A stretch of 64,000 bases of DNA from Artocarpus heterophyllus (taxonomy: Eukaryota > Streptophyta > Magnoliopsida > Rosales > Moraceae). The notes under the pieces were generated by a model. The model did not search any database. It was not told the origin of the DNA and saw only the letters and a list, made by a program, of their open reading frames with translations. Position 1 is the stretch's first letter, and each line of letters begins with the position of its first letter. The translations under genes and the position numbers were made by a program. The stretch lies in NCBI GenBank assembly GCA_025403435.1, contig JAJQZP010000045.1, positions 1,004,737 to 1,068,736 on the forward strand, read 5' to 3'. This document shows, piece after piece, positions 51,092 through 61,537 of this stretch.

Positions 51092-51216
51092 ATACATCAG
51101 CGGAAGTGTTTATATATAACTTTGAGCAAAATTAAAGTGTTTGTAACAATAATTTCTACTTTTTATAAACAACTACACTTTGTACTCTTTTTAAACAGCC
51201 ACACTGTCTTTTTGCG
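51092..51216. repeat. 125-bp flank duplication, right copy
   Basis: Partner of 41011-41135. Here TGCG (51213-51216) continues into the B2 spacer (tgacatatac), matching U1 at about 13475, so this is the original context. Confidence 0.85.
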
Positions 51217-51564
51217 TGACATATACACTATACACTATTCAAGGATCAAGTCCCAATATTTTGAGTTTGGTCAATCTTCATTTGAGAATATAATTCATAC
51301 GAAAAGTTCCATCAAAATTAATTCAAGTTTTATAAAAAGTAAACAGCGAAACAAATTTGGTTAGAACTATGTTGGAAAAGGCCCTATTCCTTAACTCATT
51401 TAATTCTATTCGCACATCACAGGAAAACAAATACATATAAATAAACCCGAATAATAAGAAGCAGATAAATTTGCAAGTTGTTTGTCAAAAAAATATTTAT
51501 AAATATGTAAGTTGAGATTTCAATTCCTTGATTAACAAAAGTAGGATGTTCACATCACAAAATA

Positions 51565-51635
51565 GCACCAGTGGTCTAGTGGTAGAATAGTACCCTGCCA
51601 CGGTACAGACCCGGGTTCGATTCCCGGCTGGTGCA
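51565..51635 (+). tRNA. tRNA-Gly (GCC), first cistron of a tRNA-snoRNA gene, B2
   Basis: Identical 71-nt tRNA-Gly(GCC) to the U1 and U2 copies even though the surrounding B2 spacer is considerably diverged, which implies purifying selection or gene conversion. The snoRNA starts 9 nt downstream, with no intervening T-run of four or more. Confidence 0.97.
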
Positions 51636-51644
51636 TTCTGCCTC

Positions 51645-51734
51645 AGAGCTATGATGAGTTCTGCGCTCATGTGACGGAGGGGTCCGTCATTGTCGTCTGC
51701 TCTATCTGGATGAAAATATGCGCTTCTGAGCTCT
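51645..51734 (+). ncRNA. snoR43: C/D box snoRNA in dicistron with tRNA-Gly (snoR43-like), B2
   Basis: Terminal stem AGAGC (51645-51649)/GCTCT (51730-51734), box C ATGATGA (51651-51657), C' GGATGA (51708-51713), box D CTGA (51726-51729). The D' position reads CTGC instead of CTGA, so the D'-guided activity may be lost while the D guide (aaatatgcgctt) is identical to U2. The GACGGA-GGGG-TCCGTC hairpin is kept. T4 (51737-51740) and T6 (51742-51747) runs follow. The name rests on the same reasoning as for the U2 copy. Confidence 0.83.
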
Positions 51735-51747
51735 GCTTTTATTTTTT

Positions 51748-52430
51748 GCTATAAATCTCTGAGCATAGAAATTAGCATTTAAGTGAGCAGACTAATTTCC
51801 ACCCCCCCCAAAAAAACAAAAGAACTTACACCGTTTCAAGCTAAACGTATATAAATAACACATCTTCAATGACTATTAGTCATAATACATGTCACATACA
51901 TCCTCACGTACAAATTGTAAAAAAAATTAACACTTAAAAGACCGAATGACTATTGTTATCACGTATTGAAACTTTACGAATCAAATTTATGCCATTTGTT
52001 TTGTTTTGTCAAGAATCAAAGTATGACGATTCTAATTTCTCTGAAACCAAAAATAAAAATAATAAGCTTGTAAAACCAAGTCATTAGATTAAAAAGAAGT
52101 CAAGAAATTTCCTACAATTTTGCTTTTCCAAAATAAAGAAGAGTAAAAAATTAACTAAACGGAGATGTATATTTTTGGTATGCTGTAGTTTTCTTTCTCA
52201 TGCGTAAAATATAACCTCTGAATTCTTACCTCACCTTTGCTTTGCTACAAACTTTAGTGAATATTAGCCTTCATATGAACACATAGCGAAGACTATTAAA
52301 AATACAATCCAAAAGGAAAGGAGGGCTACAATGATGGTAAACAATTTTGGAAACAAAGTGTTTTCTCATAAGTGTAGCTTTAACACAAACCACATATAAT
52401 AATGGCGTTAAACAAAAGAGGAAAGAAAAA
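51748..52430. repeat. B2 spacer, right part
   Basis: Diverged counterpart of about 13990-15075 in U1 (cataacctctg, aaggaaaggagggctacaatgatgg, ggcgttaaac). Similarity fades near 52430, where the 3' flank of the RING-finger gene begins. No gene seen. Confidence 0.65.
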
Positions 52431-52569
52431 ATTACAAATACACTCTGGAGATCGTGAACTAGTCTAGAGAGCTGCTCTGCAATTGCTTTCAACAGGAGAA
52501 GGGCGGACTTATGATACAGAGGAACAAGGAAAATATGCCCTATTTTTAGCATACCACTATAAACACTTC

Positions 52570-55500
52570 CTATACTTCACTACTACTATGATCGCTGGCT
52601 TTCAAAATGTTGAACTTGCATAGAGGGCAAGTGGCGTTGATGTGTAACCATTTGTCTATGCAACTGCAGTGGAAATGGTGGCGGCAAGGAAGTTGCCTCA
52701 GCTCCGTTTCGTCGTCATACACAGAGAGGCAGATACAGCATTCCTGTAATTCAATTTTTGCACATGTTCAGATCAGAAGTTCGACTTTCGTCGTATTGCT
52801 CTCCACCACATTGAAAATCTTATCTTGCTAAATATAACCTCAAACTTGAAATTGTAAATTAATCCAATATCAGAGTCCAAACAGAGCTCCCCAAAGTAAT
52901 TAGATACCAACCAATTTGCTGTTCAGAATATCAATGTGAATTATTTTTCCATGAACAGAGACGACAAATGAAAACCGTCATAAGAAATTCTGTATTAACA
53001 TCACTGATCTTATAGATTTGGTCAATAATTCAAAAGAACATGACATCTACATCTACATTTATTATGTAATTGAATAGAGGGAAAACTTACTGCATCCTCC
53101 TCAGAAAGTGAGCGTTCAGCGTGTGAACGCCGAGAATCAGTGTTGCATTCAACCATTATTCCTCGAAAAGATTCTTGGTCACCATCAACTTTCTCAGAAT
53201 CTCTCATCACACGGAATTTGAATTTTGGCAAATTGTCAATCTCTTCCATTGTTGCTCCCTCCTGTTTGAGAGAAGTGAAGTCAATGTAAAAATAAACGTA
53301 TTTATAAAATCTGTTACTCTCTTTTTTTTTCTTCCCCTAAGATAAACCAAATAGATTCAGGACTTGTGTCTTGCTTCTCTCTCTAATAAGGAGAACCACA
53401 GATTGTTGTAGAGCAATTATTCCATGCTCACAAAAATTTGAATTTTTGCAACAGAAAACACTCCCATTAAAGATTAAAAAAAAAAAAATTAACACCTTCA
53501 TGACAATAGTGACATCCAGCACAAGTTTCGCCACAGATTAGCCTAATAGTAATCCTAAATGGTATTTTCACTAGGGATATCATCTGTTTATGAATTACAA
53601 TGCAGGATGCAGCACAGAACTTGAATAGCAAAACAGTGCTAAAGTTGCCCACATTTGGTTGCATGTATAAAAATAATGATCATAATAGTAATGCGCAAGA
53701 GATACAAAGACCGAGATTTTAAAATAGTTAGGATGCTGCATCCAATATCATTTTTAGGGGAAAAGGGAGGACAGCTGCGTAAAAAAGGTGTAAACAAAAG
53801 TTTCACATATATACTAACCATTACAATTATGGCCAAGAACCCTATGAATTGTCACGGGTCCTAATAGAGTACACAAAAGAGCAATAAATAAATTAAGTCG
53901 TACAAGTTTACCCAACTCCAAGTTCCTGTGTGACAGATGCACAATACAAGAATTGTAATTTTTAAAGCATTTTCCTTATACAGTTTACTTATAGCCTTCT
54001 CTTCGTGTACTATATTGCTAATATGTCATCTATCAAACAAACCCTGTGCCTTTATAACACTAATGAAATTAAAATTCAACTTCAGCTGAAAATAACTAGC
54101 TTGAGAGAAAAATAATAAGTTTCTCAAAGGAATCTAACAGGACTAAAAGCACCATACAACGTCTCTACCTGATCTGTCACAGCATATAAGATGGCAATTA
54201 TGCATGGCAGGCAGCAGCAAACAGCAATACCCACTATACAAGCAACGGCAACACATATAAGGACAAACACCACATCGAACGCTAAAAATGTAATACAAAG
54301 CCTGCAAGACAGACATTCATTTAAGTAATAGAAAAGTATGCACAGATGAGTCATTAGAGGAGACCATTTCTAAGGGAAAACTTGTAACAACAAACCAATA
54401 TATATGAGGTGAATTGCGGGTCAAGCTTTCACCACCGGCAGTAACCCAATAGAATCCAACAAGCCACCATATAAAGGAAAACATGGTATTTGCAGACTCC
54501 ACATGCTTTGCGACACTGTCAAGTGAAACAAGGATAGTTCTATAGTTAACATGAATTCAGCTTGATGACTAGCAACCTCGAGTAAACAGAACCTACTAAA
54601 ATTCCCAGCTATATGTAGCTCAATTTCTCAATTTTCATTAACCAATTAAAAATAGCAAAGGGTTGTTGAATTCCAGAAAAAGAACATAACGTACTTCTGA
54701 TATAGCACATATGTCAAAGCTAAGAGACAATAGCTGATTGGCTAATGCACTGAAAGGGAAAATGAACAGCATGAGAACAATTAGTATATAAAACTCATTC
54801 CTTCAATTTAGAACCACAGTCCCCTACTCACTTCAACATGATGCACCGATAGAAAGCTTCCCAAAGCCAAGCACATACACGCTAATAATAAACTCAAAAA
54901 CTTGAACAAGAACGCAATATTTCCAACTTTTTTCCTCCAAAAAAATTATAATAATAAAGAATAAAAAAAATTAAACAATTTGAACAGCATGACAACCTAA
55001 CGTAAAAAAATTAATTTCCTTAAATCTGATTTAGGAACCATATTCTCCACGCTACTTCAACATTACCCACCAACTAAAAGACTTTCCATTCGTCATACAT
55101 ATACACGCATACGTTAAACCGCTTGAACAGACATGCTAATTACTATCAACGAAACTTAAAACCTCGTAACAAATTAAATAGTTCCAACTTCCAACAAACG
55201 TTAAAATAAAAGAGAATTCCGTTGCAGGGTGTCAAGCATTTCTTCATCAAATTTCGGTAATTCATCACATTTTACTTAATTATAATAGGATTCTGACGGG
55301 TAGAAACCATTGAATTCTCGAAACTCTACCTGGAATCATCATCAACCTCAGTCAGCTCATTTCCATAATCCTCGGCGTCGCTCCCGGAACTCGAACTCCA
55401 GTCCGCGGGACCCTCCCACCCTCTCCCGGCCTCCGCCGAATCCCCGCCACCGACATCCTCTCGCTGCCGGACGTACTCGGCCACGACGCACCCGACATGA

Positions 55501-55853
55501 ACCAAACACTGGAACGCATAGCCCACCACCCACAGCCTCAACGGCATCGAGGGCTCCTCCTCCAAGCTCAGCGCCAGGACCGCGAATGCGCTCCCGACAA
55601 AGGCCAAGTTCCAGAGAACGTCGAGGACTATCACCGGCTTCGATTGGGCCCACCCGCTCTGCCTCTCCTCCAGCTCCTCCGCCGCGTTCTCCCGCACCTG
55701 CACCGACGGCTCCCGGAGCATCATCCGCCTCCCGCTCGCCCGCCGCAGCAGCCGCGCCGCACGGCGCAGCGGCGGCGACGTGCGCCGAACCAGCCGCCGG
55801 CTCCGCATCAGGTCGTCGGCGATTGAGTTCCCGAGCAACCGCGATTCGTCCAT
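52570..55853 (-). CDS. Multi-pass membrane RING-H2 E3 ubiquitin-protein ligase, five exons
   Basis: CDS join 55853-55330, 54515-54396, 54301-54169, 53261-53091, 52743-52570 (1,122 nt, 373 residues). All four introns are GT-AG and keep the frame. The start ATG lies directly after a CT-repeat leader; the stop is TAG. Hydrophobic segments are at about 73-96, 105-127, 186-203, 216-236 and 237-255. A Cys-rich CCCLPC stretch lies in the last. The C-terminal C3H2C3 RING has C318, C321, C336, H338, H341, C344, C355, C358. Words such as [33 protein letters not shown] and ILYAV match the Arabidopsis At1g12760/At4g11680-type RING family as I recall it. Expected role: E2-dependent ubiquitin transfer at a membrane; substrates unknown. 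Exon boundaries were predicted by eye from splice signals and homology. An antisense ORF over exon 1 is a GC-rich shadow. Confidence 0.93.
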
Positions 55854-55916
55854 GATTAGAGAGAGAGAGTATTTAAGAATTTGATGAGTTAAAGTTTTTC
55901 ATGAACTGAAATCGAG

Positions 55917-55937
55917 TTAGGGTTTTATTTATTTATA
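55917..55937 (-). promoter_or_regulatory. Core promoter of the RING-H2 gene: TATA box and telo-box
   Basis: On the minus strand TATAAATA (55937-55930) lies about 77 nt before the ATG, followed by AAACCCTAA (55925-55917), a plant telo-box element. A CT-repeat (about 55870-55858) fills the leader just before the ATG. The transcription start would fall near 55900. Confidence 0.6.
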
Positions 55938-57789
55938 GGAGAAGCAATCCAAAATACAGGTTAAAATTGGGACTCGGTTTGCTGTGACTGGTTTTCTTAG
56001 AGAGAAAGTTGAATTTAAATTGTTGATTTGTTTGTTTGTGAATTTGAAAATGAGAATGGAATGGAGCTTGGAATTATCATTGAATTTGAAGGATCACAGC
56101 ACAGTGGAAGAATTTGAAGAAAGGACAAGAAAAAATTGAGTTGAAAAAATGATCTCTTTTTTTTTAATTAAAAAATATATTTTTTTTTATAAGTAAATTG
56201 TTTCAGTTTTTTAAAAAAAATAAAAAAATAATTATAACAGGAGAAAGAATCTCAATAAAAAAATAAAATTGTTTTAATGTCTAAAAAATCTTTTTTTAGT
56301 ACCAAAAACTAAAAAATATAAAGAATTATTGACCAAAAAAAATTTTCTCAAAAAGTCGTTTTTACAAATCCCTCCATCACAGCACGGGACCTTTTGGTTT
56401 TTGCACAGTCCAATTGAAAATGGTGACTGATGGGTGATTTGTTTTTTTTTAATTTAACCCAAGAGTAGTTTTCATCACAAACTTAGTTACAAATAGTGTA
56501 AAATTCTTATGTATTACAGTAAAAAAATTATTACAATATAAAATTTTTATATATTACAATAAAAATAACTCCCATCAATTATTTTTACTACTAACCAAAC
56601 ACCCCCCAAACTCTTTTCCTTTTTTTTTTTTTTTTGCCCTGGATGGTGGACTATGTGACGCGCCAGTTCGCTATTGTCTGGAAGTTTCAGGATTTGAATT
56701 CGTTAAGCTATTGGGCAAAGTGCAAACCCGGAAAAACGTTTTTGCTTTGCCTCGTGTAACGCGTATTTTGGATTCGGGCTTCCATTGTCCACGGCTTTTT
56801 TTTGCACGAGACCCCTGAATTTTACGTGTTTGGTACATTAGTCTCTAAATTATAAATTTTGACAATAATAAATTCATAAATCTGTTGCATTCGTCTTTTT
56901 CTCATATTTGTTAAAATTTGGATGGTTTTTTGTTATGCTATTTTCACGTGTCTGTTTATGAGGGCATTAATGGCATTTTCAAGTTTTGATACATTTCAAT
57001 CACAAACGCTAAAGGCTTAGTTTGACAAGTTAGTTGAAACTTTAAGTTCTAATTTACTACAATATAAAACTCTTACATTTTATAATGAAAAGCAAATGCT
57101 TGTTATCGTGTAAAAGCTTTCAATCCAACTAGCTTAAAAAAAAAAAAAAAAAACAAAAAAAAAAAACCAGAATCAAACAAGGACAAACCCATTATTTTTT
57201 CATTCAATGCCCATCATGGCACCGCAACAAAACAAATTTTCACCATAGAGCTTTGAGAATCAAATTCTTGGACCAAAAACAAAATCAGAATAACAATTTA
57301 CCAAATAGCACATTATAAAACAAAAAAATCCTCGGAACAAATTATAGGCGATGATTGGAGGCTGCAATGCCGGAACCCATGGGGATGGAGGCGTTGTGAC
57401 GCCAGAACTCATTGGGAGAAGGTGGTTGAGGCACTGTGACAATGGATTTTGTGGGCAGTCGTTGGAGTCCGAATTGGATTCCATCTCCTCCATCATCGCT
57501 TTCCAGGCGAGAGTGATGGTGATAAGACGATTAACCCATGATTGCGACAACGAGATCTAGCGGAGTAGGGTAACTACTTCATCTTCTACTTTGTCTTCAA
57601 ATTCAAGGCGATGTTCATCGATGTTGATCTCAAGGAAAACGACTTTGACACCAAATCAACCAATTGCTTCTGCTCTGAAGTGGTGGTCTCAAATGGTGGA
57701 GCGATGGTCGGATATCATGTCTCATCATATGACTTTACACTTAACATATTGCAAGGCATTTCCCATTAAAAAGCTTTAAACTAATTCGA
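55938..57789. other. Intergenic AT-rich region upstream of the RING-H2 gene
   Basis: Contains a MITE (56455-56607), poly-A tracts (56160-56340, 57135-57170) and a less AT-rich stretch (57350-57770) with short ORFs on both strands that I do not recognise. No further gene is supported. Confidence 0.5.
56455..56607. mobile_element. Tourist-like MITE, related to 10773-10950
   Basis: Shares the order 'ttctcatcac / agttataaacagtgtaaaa / tattacagtaaaa / tataaaact' with the B0 copy and ends ACCAAACACCCCCC. The left terminus is eroded. Confidence 0.5.
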
Positions 57790-58990
57790 AAAGGTTAAGG
57801 CCCGTTTTTAAATCGTTTTGAAAATTCTGTAATTAAATCTAATAAAATTCATAAGTTAAATCCTATGCAAAATCAACAAAGATCTCATTTCACAAACCTT
57901 AACGGTTTCAATAAGATCTACAATTTTTGTATTCTAAATTTTTGAAAATCCAACATCTTGAAAGACTTTTGGCCAATTTTAAAATGGGCAGAATTGAAAC
58001 CATGCTTTTCCGACTCATTTTTATTAGAATTCGAGAAAAATTTCTTCACGAAAGTTATTCATCTCAACGTTTTCAATAAAACTTATTTTAAGCTCAAAAA
58101 TCAATTTTGCCTTTAAGTGTCTAAACAACACGAATCTCTAAAATTTGTTCTAACTTTTATCACGGTGAAAACTACAACAGATTTAGCTTACTCAGCTTAC
58201 TTCTTCTTATTTTGATTTAATTTTAATTTATTAAGTATATCATCAATATTTAACTCATAAAACAATTATGTCATATATTATCTTTTACATGACATAGTCC
58301 ATAATTAATTCTTGAAAATTGTTCTAGGTTTTGTTGCAATAGAATCTACGATTGATTTGTTTTTCTTACATGTGTAGATTTGTTTTCAGCCTTTTAGGGA
58401 TATCCTTAAACACATAATACATAAAACAATTATGCCATATGATTTGCTTTACATACCATAATCTATAACGCATCTTCTACTACTATATAACCACTTAAAA
58501 TAATAAACTTTCTCATTATAATGTGATATGCCTAGAGGATTCTAAAGTGTAAATCTCCTCTCTTAGGACTTAAATTCATAATCCTTCTCCAAAACACTTT
58601 CTTATTTCTAAAAATGATTTGGAAGCTTCGATCGTCAATAACTTTTAGAGAAACATGGCTTACAGGGGCAGTTTCATAGAGCAAATGTAGAGAAAAGAAA
58701 CTAGACTTTTCTTTTAATTTGACCCTTGGCTAGTTAAAGACAAAAAAGGGACTAGTTTGCAATTAAAATATTTACTAAAAGACTCATCTAAAATTCAAAT
58801 GTTGTCCCCTAGAATTGTGTAGAATTTTCTACAACTTTGAAGAAGCAAAGTTTTGACTTTTTCTTCAATTTTTTGCTTGGAAGATGGATTTTTGTGGTTG
58901 TTTCTAAGCAAAATAATTGAGAGAGAGGTTCATGGGGGCTGTCGGTTCTAGAAAGGAAGAGAGAAATTTTCCCTTCAAATGTTGCATGGA
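57790..58990 (-). repeat. Degenerate LTR-like repeat, copy 1
   Basis: Collinear with 62400-63560 at low identity. Shared landmarks are 'ttttggccaattttaaaatggg', 'aaagttattc...ttttcaataaa', 'ttacatgacatagtccataatt', and a final 'gggactagtttgcaatta' region. The style (purine-rich blocks, 'gagagaaatttt' near the end) resembles plant Gypsy LTRs, but no ends or primer site were found. Confidence 0.45.
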
Positions 58991-59208
58991 AAAGATGAGT
59001 AAAACATGGGGATTCTTTTCATTTAGTGACACACCATCTTACTCATCACTTTAACACATTTATGATGAAAATTTAGCTCTAAACCAATGGTGAAAATTCG
59101 GGCACATCAAAAGAGAGATGTGGCAAAATTTATTCCCTTTGGGTGTCCTATGAGAATGTAAAATAGTAAGGTAAATCATTACTTTTCTTTCTCTATTTAA
59201 GTAGTTTA

Positions 59209-59231
59209 ATATATATATATATATATATATA
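59209..59231. repeat. (TA)n microsatellite
   Basis: Uninterrupted TA dinucleotide run. Confidence 0.85.
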
Positions 59232-59459
59232 TTTATATGCATGTATGTATGTATTGAATAAGCAACTATTTTAGTGTTACTTCTTAAAATTATATGTTAT
59301 CCAAACATGTTAACAAAGATTATTGTATTGCGGGTAGGTAATTCCTTTTGATTGACATTATGTCTAGCTTTAGTGAAGTAAAAACAACTTTAATTAGTTC
59401 TAAAAAAATTTAGTATTGAAGTTTATTATGATTTATTCTAATTTCCTATTTGTTCTATG

Positions 59460-60560
59460 TACATGAAAACTTAAGGTCCTCAAAACAGGGCAGCAAAAGA
59501 GAGAAAAAAACAACTGTTGGCTGCTATAAATGCAGCAACTAGGGTGGACAATGTTGGATTGAGCATTCATGATAGTAGTATTGATTCTCCACAAGCATCT
59601 CAGGTACAAGACGAGAGTCCACCTACTAATGAGAGGCCAAAAAAAGGACTAGGGAAGGCAAAGATGTTGAATATTCCTGATGGAAGGCCTCTTAAAATTG
59701 ATTTTAATTTAGGCAGCTGATTGGTCCTAATTCTAAGAAATACAATAGTTTCTTAGGGGTGATAGCAAGAGAAATGGTGTCAACTAGTAAGCAATGAGAA
59801 GGTTTGAAAAAAGACACTATAAATAGACTCTAGACTTGATCAAGGTTTTTTTTTTTTAAATAACTTACATCACATATTAGCCTTAGTGCAGAAAACATGT
59901 TCTTTTTTTGTTGCTTAAATTTTAAATTAAGCTTATGCTAAGACAATCATAATGTATGAGTATGTTGTTAAATTTTTATTTCCATAAATGCAGAAATTAA
60001 AAAGTAGTAATCCTGATTCTATTACAAGAGTCGATGTTTGGATTGAAGGTCATATGAAAAAAAAATGGTGAAATGCTAAATCATGGAACTAGAGAGCACA
60101 TGGTCAACAATGTACAATGCTTCATACAATTTATTTTCATGTGAAATAGTAGACAGCCTTGTATTTTGTTTTTGGACGTTAAATGTGTAATTTGTTTACT
60201 AAATTTTAGAATTTGATTCAAGATCAACATGCTCAAACAACTCAAAATAAATGCTCTCTAGAATATGATGCAATTGTAAAAGTTTTTGGACCTGAGAAGA
60301 AAGGGCTTCAAGAGATTCTTCAAGTAGAGCTTCAAGACTTGAAGGATTCAATGGTACAGACCATTGTTAATATAGCCATTTAGCATGTTTGTCAATTTAT
60401 TTTCTAACTTCATATCCCTTTTTAGATTGTGTTATAATATTCAGCTTTTTATGGTAGCATGCAAGAACAAAGGACTCTTCAAATATGCCTACTGATAACA
60501 TGCCTTCGGATCAGGTTCAACCTCAAACATCCATAGAACGAAAGGCATGTGAGATTTCGC
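59460..60560 (+). pseudogene. Broken plant CACTA-associated transposase-like gene
   Basis: Coding-like fragments in order. 59517-59720 encodes a segment ending ERPKKGLGKAKMLNIPDGRPLKIDFN. One frame later comes QLIGPNSKKYNSFLGVIAREM (about 59714-59780). After an acceptor-like aatgcag, about 59994-60110 encodes RVDVWIEGHMKKNGEMLNHG (frame broken near 60063). After ttttag, about 60210-60355 encodes LEYDAIVKVFGPEKKG. This succession resembles the plant transposase family (Ptta/En/Spm, 'Transposase_24') found in CACTA elements. Intron-like gaps with acceptor signals separate the pieces, and frameshifts and stops preclude a product. A CACTA-type terminus lies downstream at 61537. Identification is by pattern only. 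Confidence 0.5.
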
Positions 60561-60756
60561 ATTCAAATGGTTCTGAAAGAAGTTGTTAGTATTGGGAAAT
60601 TGACTCTATAAATCCCAACAGATTCTGTTGATGGAGCACCTCTTAGACCAAGTTGTTGGAAGATTTGGGTTATGCATGTTTACATAGATGAGGCACCTTT
60701 ATATAGAGAAAGTTGACCAATCTTTTACCTTGAGGAAGAAGCAAAGGAAAATTTAA

Positions 60757-60862
60757 GGCCCGTTTGTTTTGATACTCGAATCACGGTTCGAATCATTTTG
60801 CTACAGTATTTTCTCTCACAAAAATTTAAATCTTCATTCAAATACTCGAACCAAACAGGTCC
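60757..60862. mobile_element. Short MITE with about 25-bp terminal inverted repeats
   Basis: The left end GGCCCGTTTGTTTTGATACT and the reverse complement of the right end GGACCTGTTTGGTTCGAGTA pair imperfectly over about 25 bp. Flanks are TTAA on the left and TTAG on the right. It sits within or just after the transposase-like remnant. Confidence 0.6.
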
Positions 60863-61389
60863 TTAGTTGCATGGCCTTGTAATTGTGTCAGGACACGACA
60901 ATGTCAAATGCCCTCAAGTACTGCTGTCTATTTAGAGTACATCTAGACGTGGGAAATATATCTTAGATGGAGTCTATCTATTTTAACCAAATGCTTAGGC
61001 GTGTTCTTTTGTTAAATTTATTTTGAGACGATGTAGAAGTTTTTGTTTTTAGTAGAACATTGAGGAAGTTGTTGTAATATGTGCCAAAACACTGTTTGGT
61101 TATAGCTTTCTTCTGAATTTGGGTTGCATTATTTTCTGTTGACATTTGGGTGAAATGAATGAAACGTAATTTAAATTCTTATAGTGATATATTTGAGAAA
61201 AAAGGTCTAAACATACGCATATAGTATTATCAATTTAAATAAAAATAATATGCAATTTACAATTTGCCCCTTCAGTTGTAATGATGCCTTTTGACAATTA
61301 CCATCTAGTTGTAAAAACAATTTAGCAACGTGAACTTGTGGTTGTGAAAGCTTAGATACCATATTTAAGTAGTTTTTATAAGGTGCAAT

Positions 61390-61537
61390 TTTGAGCTTTT
61401 ACAACATGCGTTGATCGTTGCGAATACTACTAATGTTTTTAGTTTTTACAACATCTACATAGACAGCATCTCCTTGCACGTTGTAAATGACTTTTTATAA
61501 CATGCTTTGCTTGTTGTAAATCTTTTCTTGTGGTGAA
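61390..61537. mobile_element. CACTA element terminus with subterminal repeats
   Basis: Ends CTTTTCTTGTGGTG, one base from the reverse complement of the CACTACAAGAAAAG terminus common in plant CACTA elements. Just inside are repeated TTTACAACATGC/GTTGTAAA words in both orientations. The other end was not found upstream; the transposase-like remnant at 59460-60560 is the likely interior. Confidence 0.6.

Noticed and set aside
55310..55855. 181-codon plus-strand ORF
   Set aside because: It is antisense to exon 1 of the RING-H2 gene; low-complexity Pro/Arg/Ser composition reflects the GC-rich exon, and the minus strand has clear homology and splice sites.
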